Origin: JANWHF01 sp036276235
GTDB lineage: Bacteria > Planctomycetota > Phycisphaerae > Tepidisphaerales > Tepidisphaeraceae
DNA: 39,961 nucleotides
Direction: 5' to 3'
Assembly: GCA_036276235.1 (NCBI GenBank)
Contig: DATBDZ010000341.1
Coordinates: 1-39,961, forward strand
The first letter of the stretch is position 1. The number at the start of each line of letters is the position of its first letter. The notes beneath the pieces were generated by a model. That model was not told the DNA's origin, did no database searches, and saw only the letters and a program-made list of their open reading frames with translations. The position numbers and the translations under genes are program-made. Shown in pieces: positions 23,711 through 32,613 of this stretch.

Positions 23711-26700
23711 TTATGCGGTTGCAAGAGCGCCCTCCTTCGCGTCCGGCCGCAGGAGCCGGTACATCGCCGGGACAAAAACCAGCGTGGCCAGGGTTGCAAA
23801 CAAAAGTCCGCCGATGACCGCGCGGGCCAGCGGCGCGTTTTGCTCGCCGCCCTCTCCGACGCCCAGGGCCATCGGAATCATGCCAAGGATCATCGCGCCG
23901 GCGGTCATCAAAACCGGCCGCAGCCGCGTGTAGCCGGCGGCGATTGATGCCGTCAGCGAATCATCTCCCGCAGTCTGGCGATCCTTGGCAAACGTGACAA
24001 CCAGAATGCTGTTGGCGGTGGTGAGCCCGATGCACATGAGGGATCCCATCAGCGCCGGCACGCTGATATGTGTGCCGGAGATGAACAGCATCCACATCAC
24101 GCCCGCCAGCGCACACGGCACCGCCATCAAAACGATCAGCGGATCGGTCCAGCTTTGGAACTTGATCACCATGAGCAGATAGACGAGCACGACGGCAAGA
24201 CCCATGCCGCCAAATAATCCGGAAAAACTTTCGCGCATCGTCTGGATCTGTCCGGCAAGCTGCAGATGTATCGGCGATTTTTCATCGGGCGCATCGGCCT
24301 TGAGAACGCGATCGATCTGATCGGCAACGCTCGCCAGATCGCGCCCCTGCACGTCGGCATGAACGTCAAACACTGGACGGATATTGATCTGCGATTGCAC
24401 CATCGGCACGCGCTGCCGGGTGAGATGCGCGACGTTCATCAGGAGCTGGCCCTCATGGGCGCCCGGCGTCGCCAGCGGCAACGACATCAACGCCGGCACC
24501 GAATTCACCTGATACTGCGGATTCTGCACGACCAGCGGATAACTGACGCCGTTGCGCGGATCGAGCCAGAAATTCGGCGCGATCTGCGCGCTGGAATTGA
24601 GGGAAACCAGCAGGCTCTGGGCGATTTCATCCTGAGTCATGCCGACTTGCTGTGCGATCGTGCGATCGACATTTACCTTGAGCGACGGTGCATCGGGGAC
24701 CTGAAAGACATGTGCATCGACGACGCCCGGCACGCGGGCCAGATCGCGGGTGATCCGCCGCGCCAGGGCGTAGGTGTCATCATTTTTCGGACCGGTGACG
24801 CGCACGTCGATCGGGGCTGGCTGGCCGAAGTTGAGCACCTGATTGACGATGTCCGCCGGCTGAAAGAAGAACTGCAACTGCGGAAACCGGCGCGGCAATT
24901 CGCGCCGCAACGCCGCCATGTGGGCGGCGGTCGGCGTGTGCTTCTCTTTGAGCGCGACTAGAATCTCCCCGTCCATCGGGCCGACGGTGGCGCTGTCGCT
25001 GAGCGCGATGTTGATGCCGCTGTAGGGCAGTCCGATGTTGTCGAGCACGACATCCACTTGCTTTGGCCCGACGATCTGCTTGATCGCCTGCTCCACTTTC
25101 ACGAAATCGGTGTTGGTCTGCTCGATGCGGGTGCCCGGCGGGCAGCGGACATGCAGCCGCATCTGGCCGGCGTCCACCTGCGGAAAGAAGTCCATCCCCA
25201 GCGAAGGGAAGAGCATGCAGGAGACGACGATCAGCGAGAGGAAAAACCCGACCGTCGGCCACGGATGCCGCACCGACCAGGCGAGCACATCGCGATGAAG
25301 ATTGCGAAACCGGTTGAAGCCGGATTCGAAGCCGTAGTGGATCCAGGTGAAGGGATTTTTGGAGCGGTGGATGTGGATGTCATGAGCGCCGCCACGCTTG
25401 CCATGCTTCTGGAGATACTTCCGCATGAGGAAGCTGAAGAGCACCGGCACCAGCGTGAACGAAAGCACGAGACTCGCCAGCAGCGAGATGATGACCGACA
25501 GCGACAACGGGCTGAAGAGATATTTGGCGGTCCCCTGTAGCAGGAAGACCGGGACAAAGACGATACAGATGGCGAGCGTTGCCAGCATCGTCGGCACGCC
25601 TACCTCCGCCGCCCCGTCTTCGATGCCAGGAATGAGCGCCTTTCCCAGCCCCAGATGGCGTTCGATGTTTTCGATGACCACGGTCGCGTTGTCCACCAGA
25701 ATGCCGACCGCCAGCGCGAACCCGCCGAGCGTCATTGTGTTGAGCGAGTTGCCCATCACAAACATGACGAGAATCGCGGCGATGATTGAGAGCGGGATGG
25801 AGGCCAGGATGATCAGCGTCAGCCGCCAGTTGCCCAGGAACAGCAGGATCATCAGGGCGGTGAGGCCGGCGGCCATCAGTCCGCCCATGATGACGCTATT
25901 GAGCGCCGCCTTCACGAAGATTCCCTGATCGAAGATCGGCTTGATCTCGACGCCGGCGGGGAGCAGCTTCTTGATATCGGGAATTGCCTTGCGGACGCCG
26001 TTAATGACATCCAGCGTCGAAGCACCGCCGGTCTTGCGGACCATCATCAGGCTGCCGGGCTTACCATTCTCGCTGACGGAATTGGTTTGAATCTGGTAGC
26101 CGTCATGAACGAACGCGACATCTCCCAGAAAGATCTGGCGATTGCCCGCCCGCTTAATCGGAAAGCCGTTAAGCTGGTTGATGACCTCGGGGCTGTTGTT
26201 GGAGAGGACCGGATAATCGCGGCTGCCGATCTTCACATCACCCGAAGGCAGGATCACATTCTGCACCTGCAATGATTTGCTCACATCGGCCGGCGAAAGG
26301 CCGCGCGCCTGCAGGGCCGATTGATTCAGATCAACCATGATGACGCGCGGCTTGCCACCATACGGATACGGAACGGATGCGCCATGCACCACCGCCAGGC
26401 CGGGGCGAATCTGGTTCTGGCCAAGATCGTTGAGCGTGGTGTCGGTAAGCGTGCGGCTGGATAGCGCAAGCTGAATGATCGGTACATCCGTCGCGCCAAA
26501 TCGGATAATCAGCGGCGGCGTGATATTGCGCGGCATGTATTTCAGCACCACCAGCGCGCTGCTCGATAACTGCGACACCGCGCGGCTGACATCCGCGCCG
26601 TCATGCAGATAGACGCGAATGACGCCGACACCTGAATAGCTGTTGGCTTCGATCCGCTCGATATCATCCACCAGCGAAGCAAGCTGCCGCTCGTGCATCG

Positions 26701-26893
26701 CCAGGATGCGGTTCTGCATTTCCGCCGGGCTCATCCCGTTGTACGACCAGACGACGCTGACGACGGGGATATTGATCTCCGGGAAGATATCGGTGGGCAT
26801 GCGCGAGCCCGCGCCGATGCCGAGCAGGCAGACAAGGATTACCACCGCCGCGATGGTGTACGGGCGTTTGAGGGCGAATCGGACTACAGACAT
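23711..26893 (-). CDS. RND efflux permease
   Basis: This 1060-residue inner-membrane RND transporter has twelve helices and two large periplasmic loops. Family marks are TDIFPEINIPVVSVVW near the start, the repeated porter domains, AVGILVDNATVVIENIERH in helix 4 and, in the second half, LMCIGLTTANSILVVTFAKD. The helix-4 sequence LVDNAT carries one acidic residue where AcrB-type pumps have two (VDDA) and lacks the heavy-metal CzcA signature, so it belongs to a less studied branch of proton-driven pumps of unknown substrate. First gene of the operon, starting 300 bp from the divergent two-component pair, which may regulate it. No strong Shine-Dalgarno before the ATG at 26891-26893. Confidence 0.92.
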   Translation of the reverse strand: MSVVRFALKRPYTIAAVVILVCLLGIGAGSRMPTDIFPEINIPVVSVVWSYNGMSPAEMQNRILAMHERQLASLVDDIERIEANSYSGVGVIRVYLHDGADVSRAVSQLSSSALVVLKYMPRNITPPLIIRFGATDVPIIQLALSSRTLTDTTLNDLGQNQIRPGLAVVHGASVPYPYGGKPRVIMVDLNQSALQARGLSPADVSKSLQVQNVILPSGDVKIGSRDYPVLSNNSPEVINQLNGFPIKRAGNRQIFLGDVAFVHDGYQIQTNSVSENGKPGSLMMVRKTGGASTLDVINGVRKAIPDIKKLLPAGVEIKPIFDQGIFVKAALNSVIMGGLMAAGLTALMILLFLGNWRLTLIILASIPLSIIAAILVMFVMGNSLNTMTLGGFALAVGILVDNATVVIENIERHLGLGKALIPGIEDGAAEVGVPTMLATLAICIVFVPVFLLQGTAKYLFSPLSLSVIISLLASLVLSFTLVPVLFSFLMRKYLQKHGKRGGAHDIHIHRSKNPFTWIHYGFESGFNRFRNLHRDVLAWSVRHPWPTVGFFLSLIVVSCMLFPSLGMDFFPQVDAGQMRLHVRCPPGTRIEQTNTDFVKVEQAIKQIVGPKQVDVVLDNIGLPYSGINIALSDSATVGPMDGEILVALKEKHTPTAAHMAALRRELPRRFPQLQFFFQPADIVNQVLNFGQPAPIDVRVTGPKNDDTYALARRITRDLARVPGVVDAHVFQVPDAPSLKVNVDRTIAQQVGMTQDEIAQSLLVSLNSSAQIAPNFWLDPRNGVSYPLVVQNPQYQVNSVPALMSLPLATPGAHEGQLLMNVAHLTRQRVPMVQSQINIRPVFDVHADVQGRDLASVADQIDRVLKADAPDEKSPIHLQLAGQIQTMRESFSGLFGGMGLAVVLVYLLMVIKFQSWTDPLIVLMAVPCALAGVMWMLFISGTHISVPALMGSLMCIGLTTANSILVVTFAKDRQTAGDDSLTASIAAGYTRLRPVLMTAGAMILGMIPMALGVGEGGEQNAPLARAVIGGLLFATLATLVFVPAMYRLLRPDAKEGALATA

Positions 26894-27001
26894 AAGGGAC
26901 CAACCACTCCGCCAAGCGAGCCGGGACGCTCCTTAAATAGCGTGGCAGAGAGGGGTAGAGAAAAGAATTCCCGGTTGCATTGACGCGGCATTGGGGCATT
27001 T

Positions 27002-27140
27002 GGTGGAGCAGACATTCTTGTCTGTTTCGAATCCGTGAGTGGAGGAGATTCTTCTCCTCCCGAACGGATTCGAGTCTGCTCGGGTGGCAAGAATGCCACC
27101 ACTCCCAGACTCGACGGCAGACAAGAATGTCTGCCCCACC
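27002..27140. repeat. Cloverleaf-like palindrome with TTCT/AGAA loops
   Basis: The outer arms 27002-27024 and 27118-27140 match at 22 of 23 bases. Inside are two further stems (27027-27036 with 27064-27073; 27072-27078 with 27106-27112), each topped by a perfect hairpin (27041-27060 and 27083-27100). The outer arms themselves contain perfect hairpins (27009-27024 and 27118-27133). All four hairpins have a TTCT or AGAA loop while stems differ. It occupies the control region between the divergent RND and two-component genes. Confidence 0.88.
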
Positions 27141-27196
27141 GAACGTGTTGCGGACTTCGGCTCCCTCGACGACTATTAATGGCTGAGGACCAACCC

Positions 27197-27805
27197 ATGG
27201 AACTCTCCCGAGCCCGGCGAGCGGATGAGGCCAAGGTGCTGATCGTCGAAGACGAGCCGCGCCTGCGCGATCTGCTGATCCGCGCCGTTCAGGCGGCTGG
27301 ATTCACTGCCGAGGCGGTCTGGAGCGGCGAAGAAGCGGTTCGGCTCAATCGGCAGCAGCCATTTGATATCGTCATCCTCGATTATCACCTGCCGCAGATG
27401 GACGGCCTGCAAACGCTTCAAAAGCTGCGTGAAACCGCTCCCGATCTGCAGGCGATCGTCCTCACCGGCCACGCGAGCCTTGATGTCGCGCGCGAGGCGA
27501 TGCATCTGGATGTGTTGGAATTCCTAATCAAACCGTGCCCGCGCGGCGAACTGGAGCAGGCGCTGGACCGAGCGTTGAAGCGCCGGCAGAAGGCGGCTCC
27601 CCAGCCGCTTGATGTTCCAAGCGAAAACGCCAACCCGACGCAACCTCCTGTTACGCTTGAAGATGCGGAGCGAGAGATGATCTTGCACAGCCTGCGCCGA
27701 CACAATGGCAACCGCGCCGCCGCCGCTCGGGAATTGGGGATCACGCGGCGAACGCTGCACAACAAGATCAATACGTATCAGGACCAGGGATTTGCCGTCC
27801 CTTAG
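27197..27805 (+). CDS. Response regulator, PrrA/RegA-like with Fis-type HTH
   Basis: This 202-residue protein has an N-terminal receiver domain (about 12-125) with acidic pocket VEDE, phospho-acceptor Asp62 (VILDYHLPQMDG), Thr90 and Lys112 (IKPC). A short linker leads to a C-terminal Fis-type helix-turn-helix (ILHSLRRHNGNRAAAARELG, ITRRTLHNKINTYQ). This small layout without AAA+ is that of PrrA/RegA/ActR, which activate or repress directly without sigma-54. I chose ATG 27197, with GAGGA at 27185-27189 seven bases upstream; ATG 27179 is possible but lacks a binding site. The histidine kinase gene follows 50 bp downstream. Divergent from the RND operon, a likely target. Confidence 0.88.
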   Translation: MELSRARRADEAKVLIVEDEPRLRDLLIRAVQAAGFTAEAVWSGEEAVRLNRQQPFDIVILDYHLPQMDGLQTLQKLRETAPDLQAIVLTGHASLDVAREAMHLDVLEFLIKPCPRGELEQALDRALKRRQKAAPQPLDVPSENANPTQPPVTLEDAEREMILHSLRRHNGNRAAAARELGITRRTLHNKINTYQDQGFAVP

Positions 27806-27855
27806 GGGTGCCTAACACTCCAGCGCAGCGGCGCTTGAATTGTAAGTAGCAATGG

Positions 27856-28983
27856 ATGCACAAATCACGGCTCGTCAGCCTCTTCATTCGGTATGGCAGC
27901 GCCATCGCGGCCGTCCTCCTGGCGACGGTGCTTCGGAGCGTTTTGCGCGCGCTGGGAGATTCCGGCATTTCTCCGCTTTTTTTTGCCGCTGTTATTTTTA
28001 CTGCCTGGTTCGGTGGGACCGGGCCGGGTGTCCTGGCCACCATACTTTCGGGAGCTGCCACGGCGTATGTGCTCCATGCGAACACTCCGGAGGGGGCGCG
28101 CGACACGGTTTTACGCGTTCTGGTTTTCACGGTTGTCGCCCTGCTGACCAGTTCGCTGAATGCCGCTCTCAAGCGCGCTGCCGAATCGTCCCGCGCGGCG
28201 GCGGACGCCTACCGCAAAGCCAAGGAAGCTGCCGAAGAGGCCAGCGCCGCCAAGAGCAAGTTTGTGGCGATAGTCAGTCATGAACTTCGAGCGCCGTTGG
28301 TTCCCGTCGCGATGGTTGCCGATGCGATGGAAGTGGATCCGACCCTTCCCGCTCCGTTGCGGCACGACGCCCAGATGATCCGCCGCGGGATCAACATCGA
28401 GCTTCGGCTGATCGACGATCTAGCGGACCTCAGCCGCATTGGTGGCGGGAAGCTGAATCTGAAACTCGAGCGCATCGACGCGCACGACCCGCTCGCGGCG
28501 GCAATTCGCGCCTGTGAGCACGACGCTCACGATTCGCAACTAGAGCTCCGGAGCGACCTGTCGGCCAACCACACGATGGTGAGCGGCGACGCGACGCGTT
28601 TGCAGCAAGTCTTCTGGAACCTCATCCGCAACGCGATCAAGTTCACGCCGCCGGGAGGGCGGATCTTTGTTCGCACGTCCAACGCCGGCAGCGGAGAACT
28701 GCTGGTCGAAGTGCGCGACAACGGCATCGGGATCGATCCGCAGAAGCTGTCGAAAATCTTTGAAGCTTTCGAGCAGGCCGGCCCGGATATCGCCGCGCGG
28801 TTCGGCGGGCTTGGGTTGGGGCTGGCAATCGTGCAAGGCCTTGTCGAAGCGCACGGCGGGACGATTACCGCCGGCAGTGAAGGGATTAATCGCGGGGCGG
28901 TGTTTAGTGTGCGACTTCCGATCGCCGGAGAAACCTCGGCCAAACCCGCCACTCACGATACGAGCGCTGCTGCGCAGCGTTGA
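27856..28983 (+). CDS. Membrane sensor histidine kinase (DUF4118)
   Basis: This 375-residue sensor kinase has an N-terminal membrane part (about 12-105) resembling the DUF4118/KdpD four-helix domain (SPLFFAAVIFTAWFGGTGPG, VLATILSG). A short helical linker is followed by HisKA with phospho-acceptor His142 (FVAIVSHELRAPL). The HATPase domain is complete: N box FWNLIRNAIKFTPPGG, G1 DNGIGID, F box FEAFEQAG, G2 GGLGLGLAIV. With hardly any periplasmic loop, it probably senses something in or at the membrane. It surely pairs with the response regulator gene 50 bp upstream. The ATG at 27856 has a poor ribosome-binding site; translation may depend on the upstream gene. Confidence 0.9.
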   Translation: MHKSRLVSLFIRYGSAIAAVLLATVLRSVLRALGDSGISPLFFAAVIFTAWFGGTGPGVLATILSGAATAYVLHANTPEGARDTVLRVLVFTVVALLTSSLNAALKRAAESSRAAADAYRKAKEAAEEASAAKSKFVAIVSHELRAPLVPVAMVADAMEVDPTLPAPLRHDAQMIRRGINIELRLIDDLADLSRIGGGKLNLKLERIDAHDPLAAAIRACEHDAHDSQLELRSDLSANHTMVSGDATRLQQVFWNLIRNAIKFTPPGGRIFVRTSNAGSGELLVEVRDNGIGIDPQKLSKIFEAFEQAGPDIAARFGGLGLGLAIVQGLVEAHGGTITAGSEGINRGAVFSVRLPIAGETSAKPATHDTSAAAQR

Positions 28984-29005
28984 CGAACGGGATCGGCAAA
29001 AAGAG

Positions 29006-29035
29006 AGGAGGGACGGCACCGGGGCCGTCCCTCCT
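29006..29035 (+). terminator. Hairpin after the two-component operon
   Basis: A perfect 12-bp GC-rich stem (29006-29017 with 29024-29035, 6-base loop) begins 23 bp after the kinase stop. It is followed by TTAAAG rather than a T-run, so it may stop polymerase only weakly or protect the 3' end. Confidence 0.6.
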
Positions 29036-29091
29036 TAAAGAATGTAGAACTACGAAGATGCCGCACTACTGGCGTTACACCCGCCGGTTGA

Positions 29092-30564
29092 TCAGATCAG
29101 CAACTGGAACTGCAGGACGCCGGAGATTTCGGCTTTGCCGTTGCTGATGAGCAGATCGCCGCCCTGGTCGTCGATTGGAATTCCCTGCGGGAGATAAATG
29201 ACCTCGGCGGTGAGCTTGGCGCGGTGGCCGAAGAAATAGTAATTCAGGCCGGTGGTGATGACCGGAATGTCATTATCGATGCTGCCCTGCGGCGTGCCGC
29301 GCAGGGTCATGTACTCGAAGCGCCCGAACGGCTCCAGATGCTGATTGAACAGCCAGCCTACCTGAATCAGTCCGGAGTTCTCATAGGTTGCCTTGCCGGC
29401 ATCGTTTAGGTTCGGCGTGGCAAAGCTGGCGCCGGTTGAGCTGGTAAGCGGGATGCCAAAGTTGTGGTTGGTGTAACGGCCGACATACGCGCCGTACATA
29501 TTGAATCCGCTTGCACCGGCAAACTGGCCGTCGATCGCGAAGACGGTTTGATTGGCGGGGCCGCGCTCGGAATAGTCGGCGCCCGCGCCAAAGACGAGCA
29601 GCGGCTGCTTCACGCCGACCGCACCGACCTGGCTGTAATCCTTCCACTCACCCATCACCTTGACTTCAGCGCGCCCAGCTACGCCCCAATTGTAAGCGTT
29701 GGTCGGAAAGTCCTGGAAGTTGGTGTTGGCCGATCGCATGCCGTGATTGAAGCCGGCTACGGTGCGAATCCAGCCCTTGGGATCATAAATGCCCATGATC
29801 CCCTCGGTGAACGCGTCACCGTTGGTAAAGATGTCGGCAGTCAGCGAGCGCTCGGCGCTTTGCTGATAGCGTGAGCTGACGATCTGATCGTGAAGCACCG
29901 GGTCCTTAAGCTGGCCCGCCTGCACATAAAAGTCGGTGTTGTGGAATTTGTACTTCACCCACGCTTCTTCGAGGATTGGTACGCCGCCCAGACCATTGCT
30001 GACAGTGCCGACCGTGGCTCCGGTGGAGCTCTTGACGGTGGATGTGCCGTTGGCGCGGTTGGTGGCCCAGTTGAAGAAGTAGGTGAAGTCGGGCGAGAAC
30101 ATATTGCCATCGAGGCCGATCTTCATGCGGCGGATTTCAAAGCCGGTCTGGGTGTCGTCGCCGCCGTCTGGTTTGAAGTCTTGCCGCCAGAGAGTGACAT
30201 ATCGAATTTGCAGTTGGTACCAGGGGCGAAGAACAAAGCGGCCATCATCGCTCTGGATGGTGAAGCGATCGTTGATGTACCCGCCGGTGATGCCGCCGGC
30301 GTCAAACAGATTGTCATGATGCTGCGCATCGGCCTTGACGGCCGACTCAGTTTTTTGCGCTTCGAGCTTTTGCTCGGCCTCGACGCGCTTTTGATCTGCT
30401 TCCTTCTGGCGAACTTCGAGTTGATCGAGGCGTTCGCGCAGTGCTTTGATTTCCTGGGTGTAATCCGACGGTTGTGTGGTTGGCTGTTCCGCACGAACCG
30501 ACAGCGTCGCCGACGCGACAACGAGCGATGCCGCCGCTACCAGAATCCGGTGGCGCTTTATCAC
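29092..30564 (-). CDS. OprP/O-like outer-membrane porin (paralog 1)
   Basis: This roughly 490-residue porin has a signal peptide (IKRHRILVAAASLVVASATLSVRA) and a coiled-coil linker (about 30-75: ALRERLDQLEVRQKEADQKR), possibly for trimer formation or cell-wall contact. A phosphate-selective-porin-like beta-barrel then begins at RFTIQSDDGRFVLRPWYQLQ and ends with the beta-signal-like VLQFQLLI. Family members pass anions or small nutrients; the specificity is not readable. I chose GTG 30562-30564, since AAGGAG lies five bases upstream; a longer frame begins at 30606. Two further paralogs follow to the right, one on the same strand. Confidence 0.88.
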   Translation of the reverse strand: MIKRHRILVAAASLVVASATLSVRAEQPTTQPSDYTQEIKALRERLDQLEVRQKEADQKRVEAEQKLEAQKTESAVKADAQHHDNLFDAGGITGGYINDRFTIQSDDGRFVLRPWYQLQIRYVTLWRQDFKPDGGDDTQTGFEIRRMKIGLDGNMFSPDFTYFFNWATNRANGTSTVKSSTGATVGTVSNGLGGVPILEEAWVKYKFHNTDFYVQAGQLKDPVLHDQIVSSRYQQSAERSLTADIFTNGDAFTEGIMGIYDPKGWIRTVAGFNHGMRSANTNFQDFPTNAYNWGVAGRAEVKVMGEWKDYSQVGAVGVKQPLLVFGAGADYSERGPANQTVFAIDGQFAGASGFNMYGAYVGRYTNHNFGIPLTSSTGASFATPNLNDAGKATYENSGLIQVGWLFNQHLEPFGRFEYMTLRGTPQGSIDNDIPVITTGLNYYFFGHRAKLTAEVIYLPQGIPIDDQGGDLLISNGKAEISGVLQFQLLI

Positions 30565-30709
30565 TGGTACTCCTTCCGCTGAGATGGGACGGACCAAACA
30601 GCCCAACGCGAGCCCGAGGTCCGCCGAGAGAGCAGGAATCCTAAGGCACGTGATTAGCCGTGCGTGAAATTAATATTAAGAAAACGTTAAAGCGAGCTGG
30701 AGCATATGC

Positions 30710-30750
30710 ATTCGATTGTAAGTGCATTTTTTGCATGGACTTGCATCGTC
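30710..30750. repeat. TGCAT-rich motif cluster upstream of porin 1
   Basis: Four copies of ATGCAT, GTGCAT, TTGCATG and TTGCATC lie within about 40 bases, roughly 150-190 bp before the porin start. They resemble the GATGCAA words at 18124-18176. They may be regulator sites; no match to a known operator can be shown. Confidence 0.3.
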
Positions 30751-30800
30751 GTGATCGCGTAACGCTAAATTGAAGATTCCAAAAAAGGCTTTCAACAGGG

Positions 30801-32201
30801 TTAGATCGCAAACTGAAACTGGACCCGGACGACCACTTCATTGCCGCCACGATTGGCCAAAATATTGGTTCCATCTTCGTCAACCGGAGAGCCTTGCGGC
30901 AGATAGGTGACTTCGCCGGTGAGCTTGGCGCGCCAGCCGGCGAAGAAATAGTTGCTGCCTAGCGTGATCGAATTCAGATACCGATGGCCGGCAGTTGGCG
31001 GCAGCTCAGCAGGATCGAAGTTGATGTATTCATAACGGACGAAATGCTCCCAATGCTCGCCGATCGCCCAGCCGGCAGTGACGCGGACGGTGGCGTCGTA
31101 GGTGTCGGCGGTCGCTTTCGTCCCGGTTGCGCCGCCATTGCTTGCAATCGGGCCGGCGTTGTTGCGTACGGCGCGGCCGAGGTATGCCGCGTATAAGCCC
31201 AGTCCGCCGGGGCGTTCGTATTGGGCATCGACCACATGGAGCAATTGAGCGGTGTCGCCGGCTTCGGTGTAATCAACGCCGGCGCCGAAAACCAGCATGT
31301 TGTCGGTGGTTCCGCGTGCGGTGAAATCGCGATAGTTTTGCCAGTTGCCTGTTGCCTTCCACTCGACGCGTCCGGCGGCGCCCCAATCCGCATTGGTGGT
31401 GGAGAAGTCTTGGAAATTCATGTTGGAACTGCGAAAGCCATCCGTGAACGCCACTTCGCTACGGATGACGCTCTCGGTGTCGTAGCCATAGCCGACACTC
31501 ACGCCCTGAACGATGCCGTCGCCGTTGAGGAAGAGGTTATCGACCAGCGAGCGTTCGGCACCAAGAGTTTGGGTTCCGAACACAAGCTGCTCATGATCGA
31601 GCGGATCGCGAATTTGCCCCGCGCGAACGGCGAAAGGCGTCGTGGGAATGTGATATCGCGCCCACGCATCCTCCATGCTGAGCAGGCCGGTTTTCCGATC
31701 CACCGCCCAGATGATCTGATACGTCAGATCCGGCGTGACGGCATTTCCATCTAATATGAGTTTGGCCCGCCGGATCTCGAAACCGTTTTGCCAGTCGGGT
31801 TCAGTTCCGTTGTGCTTCCCATCTTCCCGGTAGTTCGTCGCGTCGCGGACCTGTATGAAAAACCAGGGATGGAGCACGAATCGCCCATCGGTGCTCTGGA
31901 TGATGAAGCCGCGCTGATCGTGGCCGGCGGTAAAGCCTTCCACATCGAGCATTTTGCCGTGAAGGCTTGCGTCGCGCATGACATCCGCCGCCGCACGGGC
32001 TTGTTCCTCCTTGGAGGGTTGTGTCTGAGCGGTGAGTTGGCCGCGCAACTCCTTCACTTCGGCGCGAAGGGCGCGCACTTCATCGAGTAGTTGTTGCTGA
32101 GTGGGTTCCTGGGCATGAGCGAAAGCGCACGTTCCGATGAATAAAGCGATGCAGATGTAAGGGAGGACGCGGCACAGAAAAGAGTTAGGCCGTTCGGGCA
32201 C
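30801..32201 (-). CDS. OprP/O-like outer-membrane porin (paralog 2)
   Basis: This 466-residue porin is a paralog of its neighbours: signal peptide (VLPYICIALFIGTCAFAHA), coiled-coil segment (LLDEVRALRAEVKELRGQLT), then barrel sequences in the same order (GFIIQSTDGRFVLHPWFFIQ; NGFEIRRAKLILDGNAV) and the end VVVRVQFQFAI. It starts at GTG 32199-32201, with GGGAG nine bases upstream. It is divergent from the third porin across a 412-bp control region and in the same direction as the first, separated by 236 bp, so not clearly one transcript. Confidence 0.88.
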   Translation of the reverse strand: MPERPNSFLCRVLPYICIALFIGTCAFAHAQEPTQQQLLDEVRALRAEVKELRGQLTAQTQPSKEEQARAAADVMRDASLHGKMLDVEGFTAGHDQRGFIIQSTDGRFVLHPWFFIQVRDATNYREDGKHNGTEPDWQNGFEIRRAKLILDGNAVTPDLTYQIIWAVDRKTGLLSMEDAWARYHIPTTPFAVRAGQIRDPLDHEQLVFGTQTLGAERSLVDNLFLNGDGIVQGVSVGYGYDTESVIRSEVAFTDGFRSSNMNFQDFSTTNADWGAAGRVEWKATGNWQNYRDFTARGTTDNMLVFGAGVDYTEAGDTAQLLHVVDAQYERPGGLGLYAAYLGRAVRNNAGPIASNGGATGTKATADTYDATVRVTAGWAIGEHWEHFVRYEYINFDPAELPPTAGHRYLNSITLGSNYFFAGWRAKLTGEVTYLPQGSPVDEDGTNILANRGGNEVVVRVQFQFAI

Positions 32202-32353
32202 GTCAAAAACTCCCGTTCAAAAGCTCACATTGGCGCACACATCCAAGCCTCATTGGAACCCCGAGCCGTGCGAAAGGCAATAATTACTGTCGAAGCGAAC
32301 GCGAGCCGGTCGATCTAATGCCTATAAAATTTGTAGGTTTACTATGAATTCTA

Positions 32354-32381
32354 TTGACAGCCCAAAAAAATGCGGTATCTT
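32354..32381 (+). promoter_or_regulatory. Sigma-70 promoter before porin 3
   Basis: A perfect -35 box TTGACA (32354-32359), a 16-bp spacer and TATCTT (32376-32381, four of six matches) form the best promoter in the window. The expected start is near 32388, the A of an ATG. Confidence 0.65.
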
Positions 32382-32387
32382 CCCGCC

Positions 32388-32468
32388 ATGCTTCTGCTTG
32401 CCGCTCAGTCTTTCACCTCCCCCACATCCTTGGTCGGTGCCCGCGCGCAGACCTTCTGTTGTTGTTGA
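32388..32468 (+). CDS. Candidate leaderless poly-Cys leader peptide
   Basis: This 26-codon open frame begins at ATG 32388, six bases after the -10 box TATCTT, so its mRNA should be leaderless. The peptide starts MLLLAAQSF and ends TFCCC, with the codons TGT-TGT-TGT immediately before the TGA. Upstream poly-cysteine leaderless ORFs are known in mycobacteria as cysteine-responsive attenuators. Ribosome stalling on the Cys codons would let downstream RNA refold. Here two small hairpins and a T5 tract follow before the porin gene at 32614. There is no evidence for expression, and a chance TGT run cannot be excluded; the case rests on promoter, spacing and position together. Confidence 0.4.
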   Translation: MLLLAAQSFTSPTSLVGARAQTFCCC

Positions 32469-32613
32469 AACTAGCTTCCCTTGAGCCTCGGACGGCTCCG
32501 GCCATCGGCCGATCCACTGGTCTGATTCCCACTTTTTAACCGATTGCAGATTCGAGCCATTTGCTCGGCTGCGTCCAGCCCGCGCGCAAAGTCCGCGCAA
32601 GAAGGAGCTTCTC

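Larger units (their letters stand above)
32202..32613. promoter_or_regulatory. Divergent porin control region
   Basis: This 412-bp region separates porin 2 (minus) and porin 3 (plus). It has an AT-rich part (32320-32380) with a clear plus-strand promoter, then a 26-codon leader ORF, two small hairpins (32483-32498, 5-bp stem; 32499-32511, 5-bp stem with loop ATC) and a T5 run at 32533-32537. The leader from the promoter to the porin start is about 225 bases, long enough for attenuation. On the minus side no confident promoter was found. Confidence 0.55.

Noticed and set aside
23711..26893. Heavy-metal (CzcA-type) efflux pump
   Set aside because: The helix-4 motif and the rest of the operon do not show metal-pump signatures and no metal sensor or metal-binding protein is adjacent.
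30566..30571. GTACTC upstream of porin 1 as another hairpin-loop site
   Set aside because: The flanking bases are not complementary, and on the minus strand it is part of the AAGGAGTACC ribosome-binding region.
32202..32250. Second short ORF with two Cys codons just before porin 2 on the minus strand
   Set aside because: It lacks clustered Cys codons and a promoter at its start, and its end nearly abuts the porin start, so it is probably chance.
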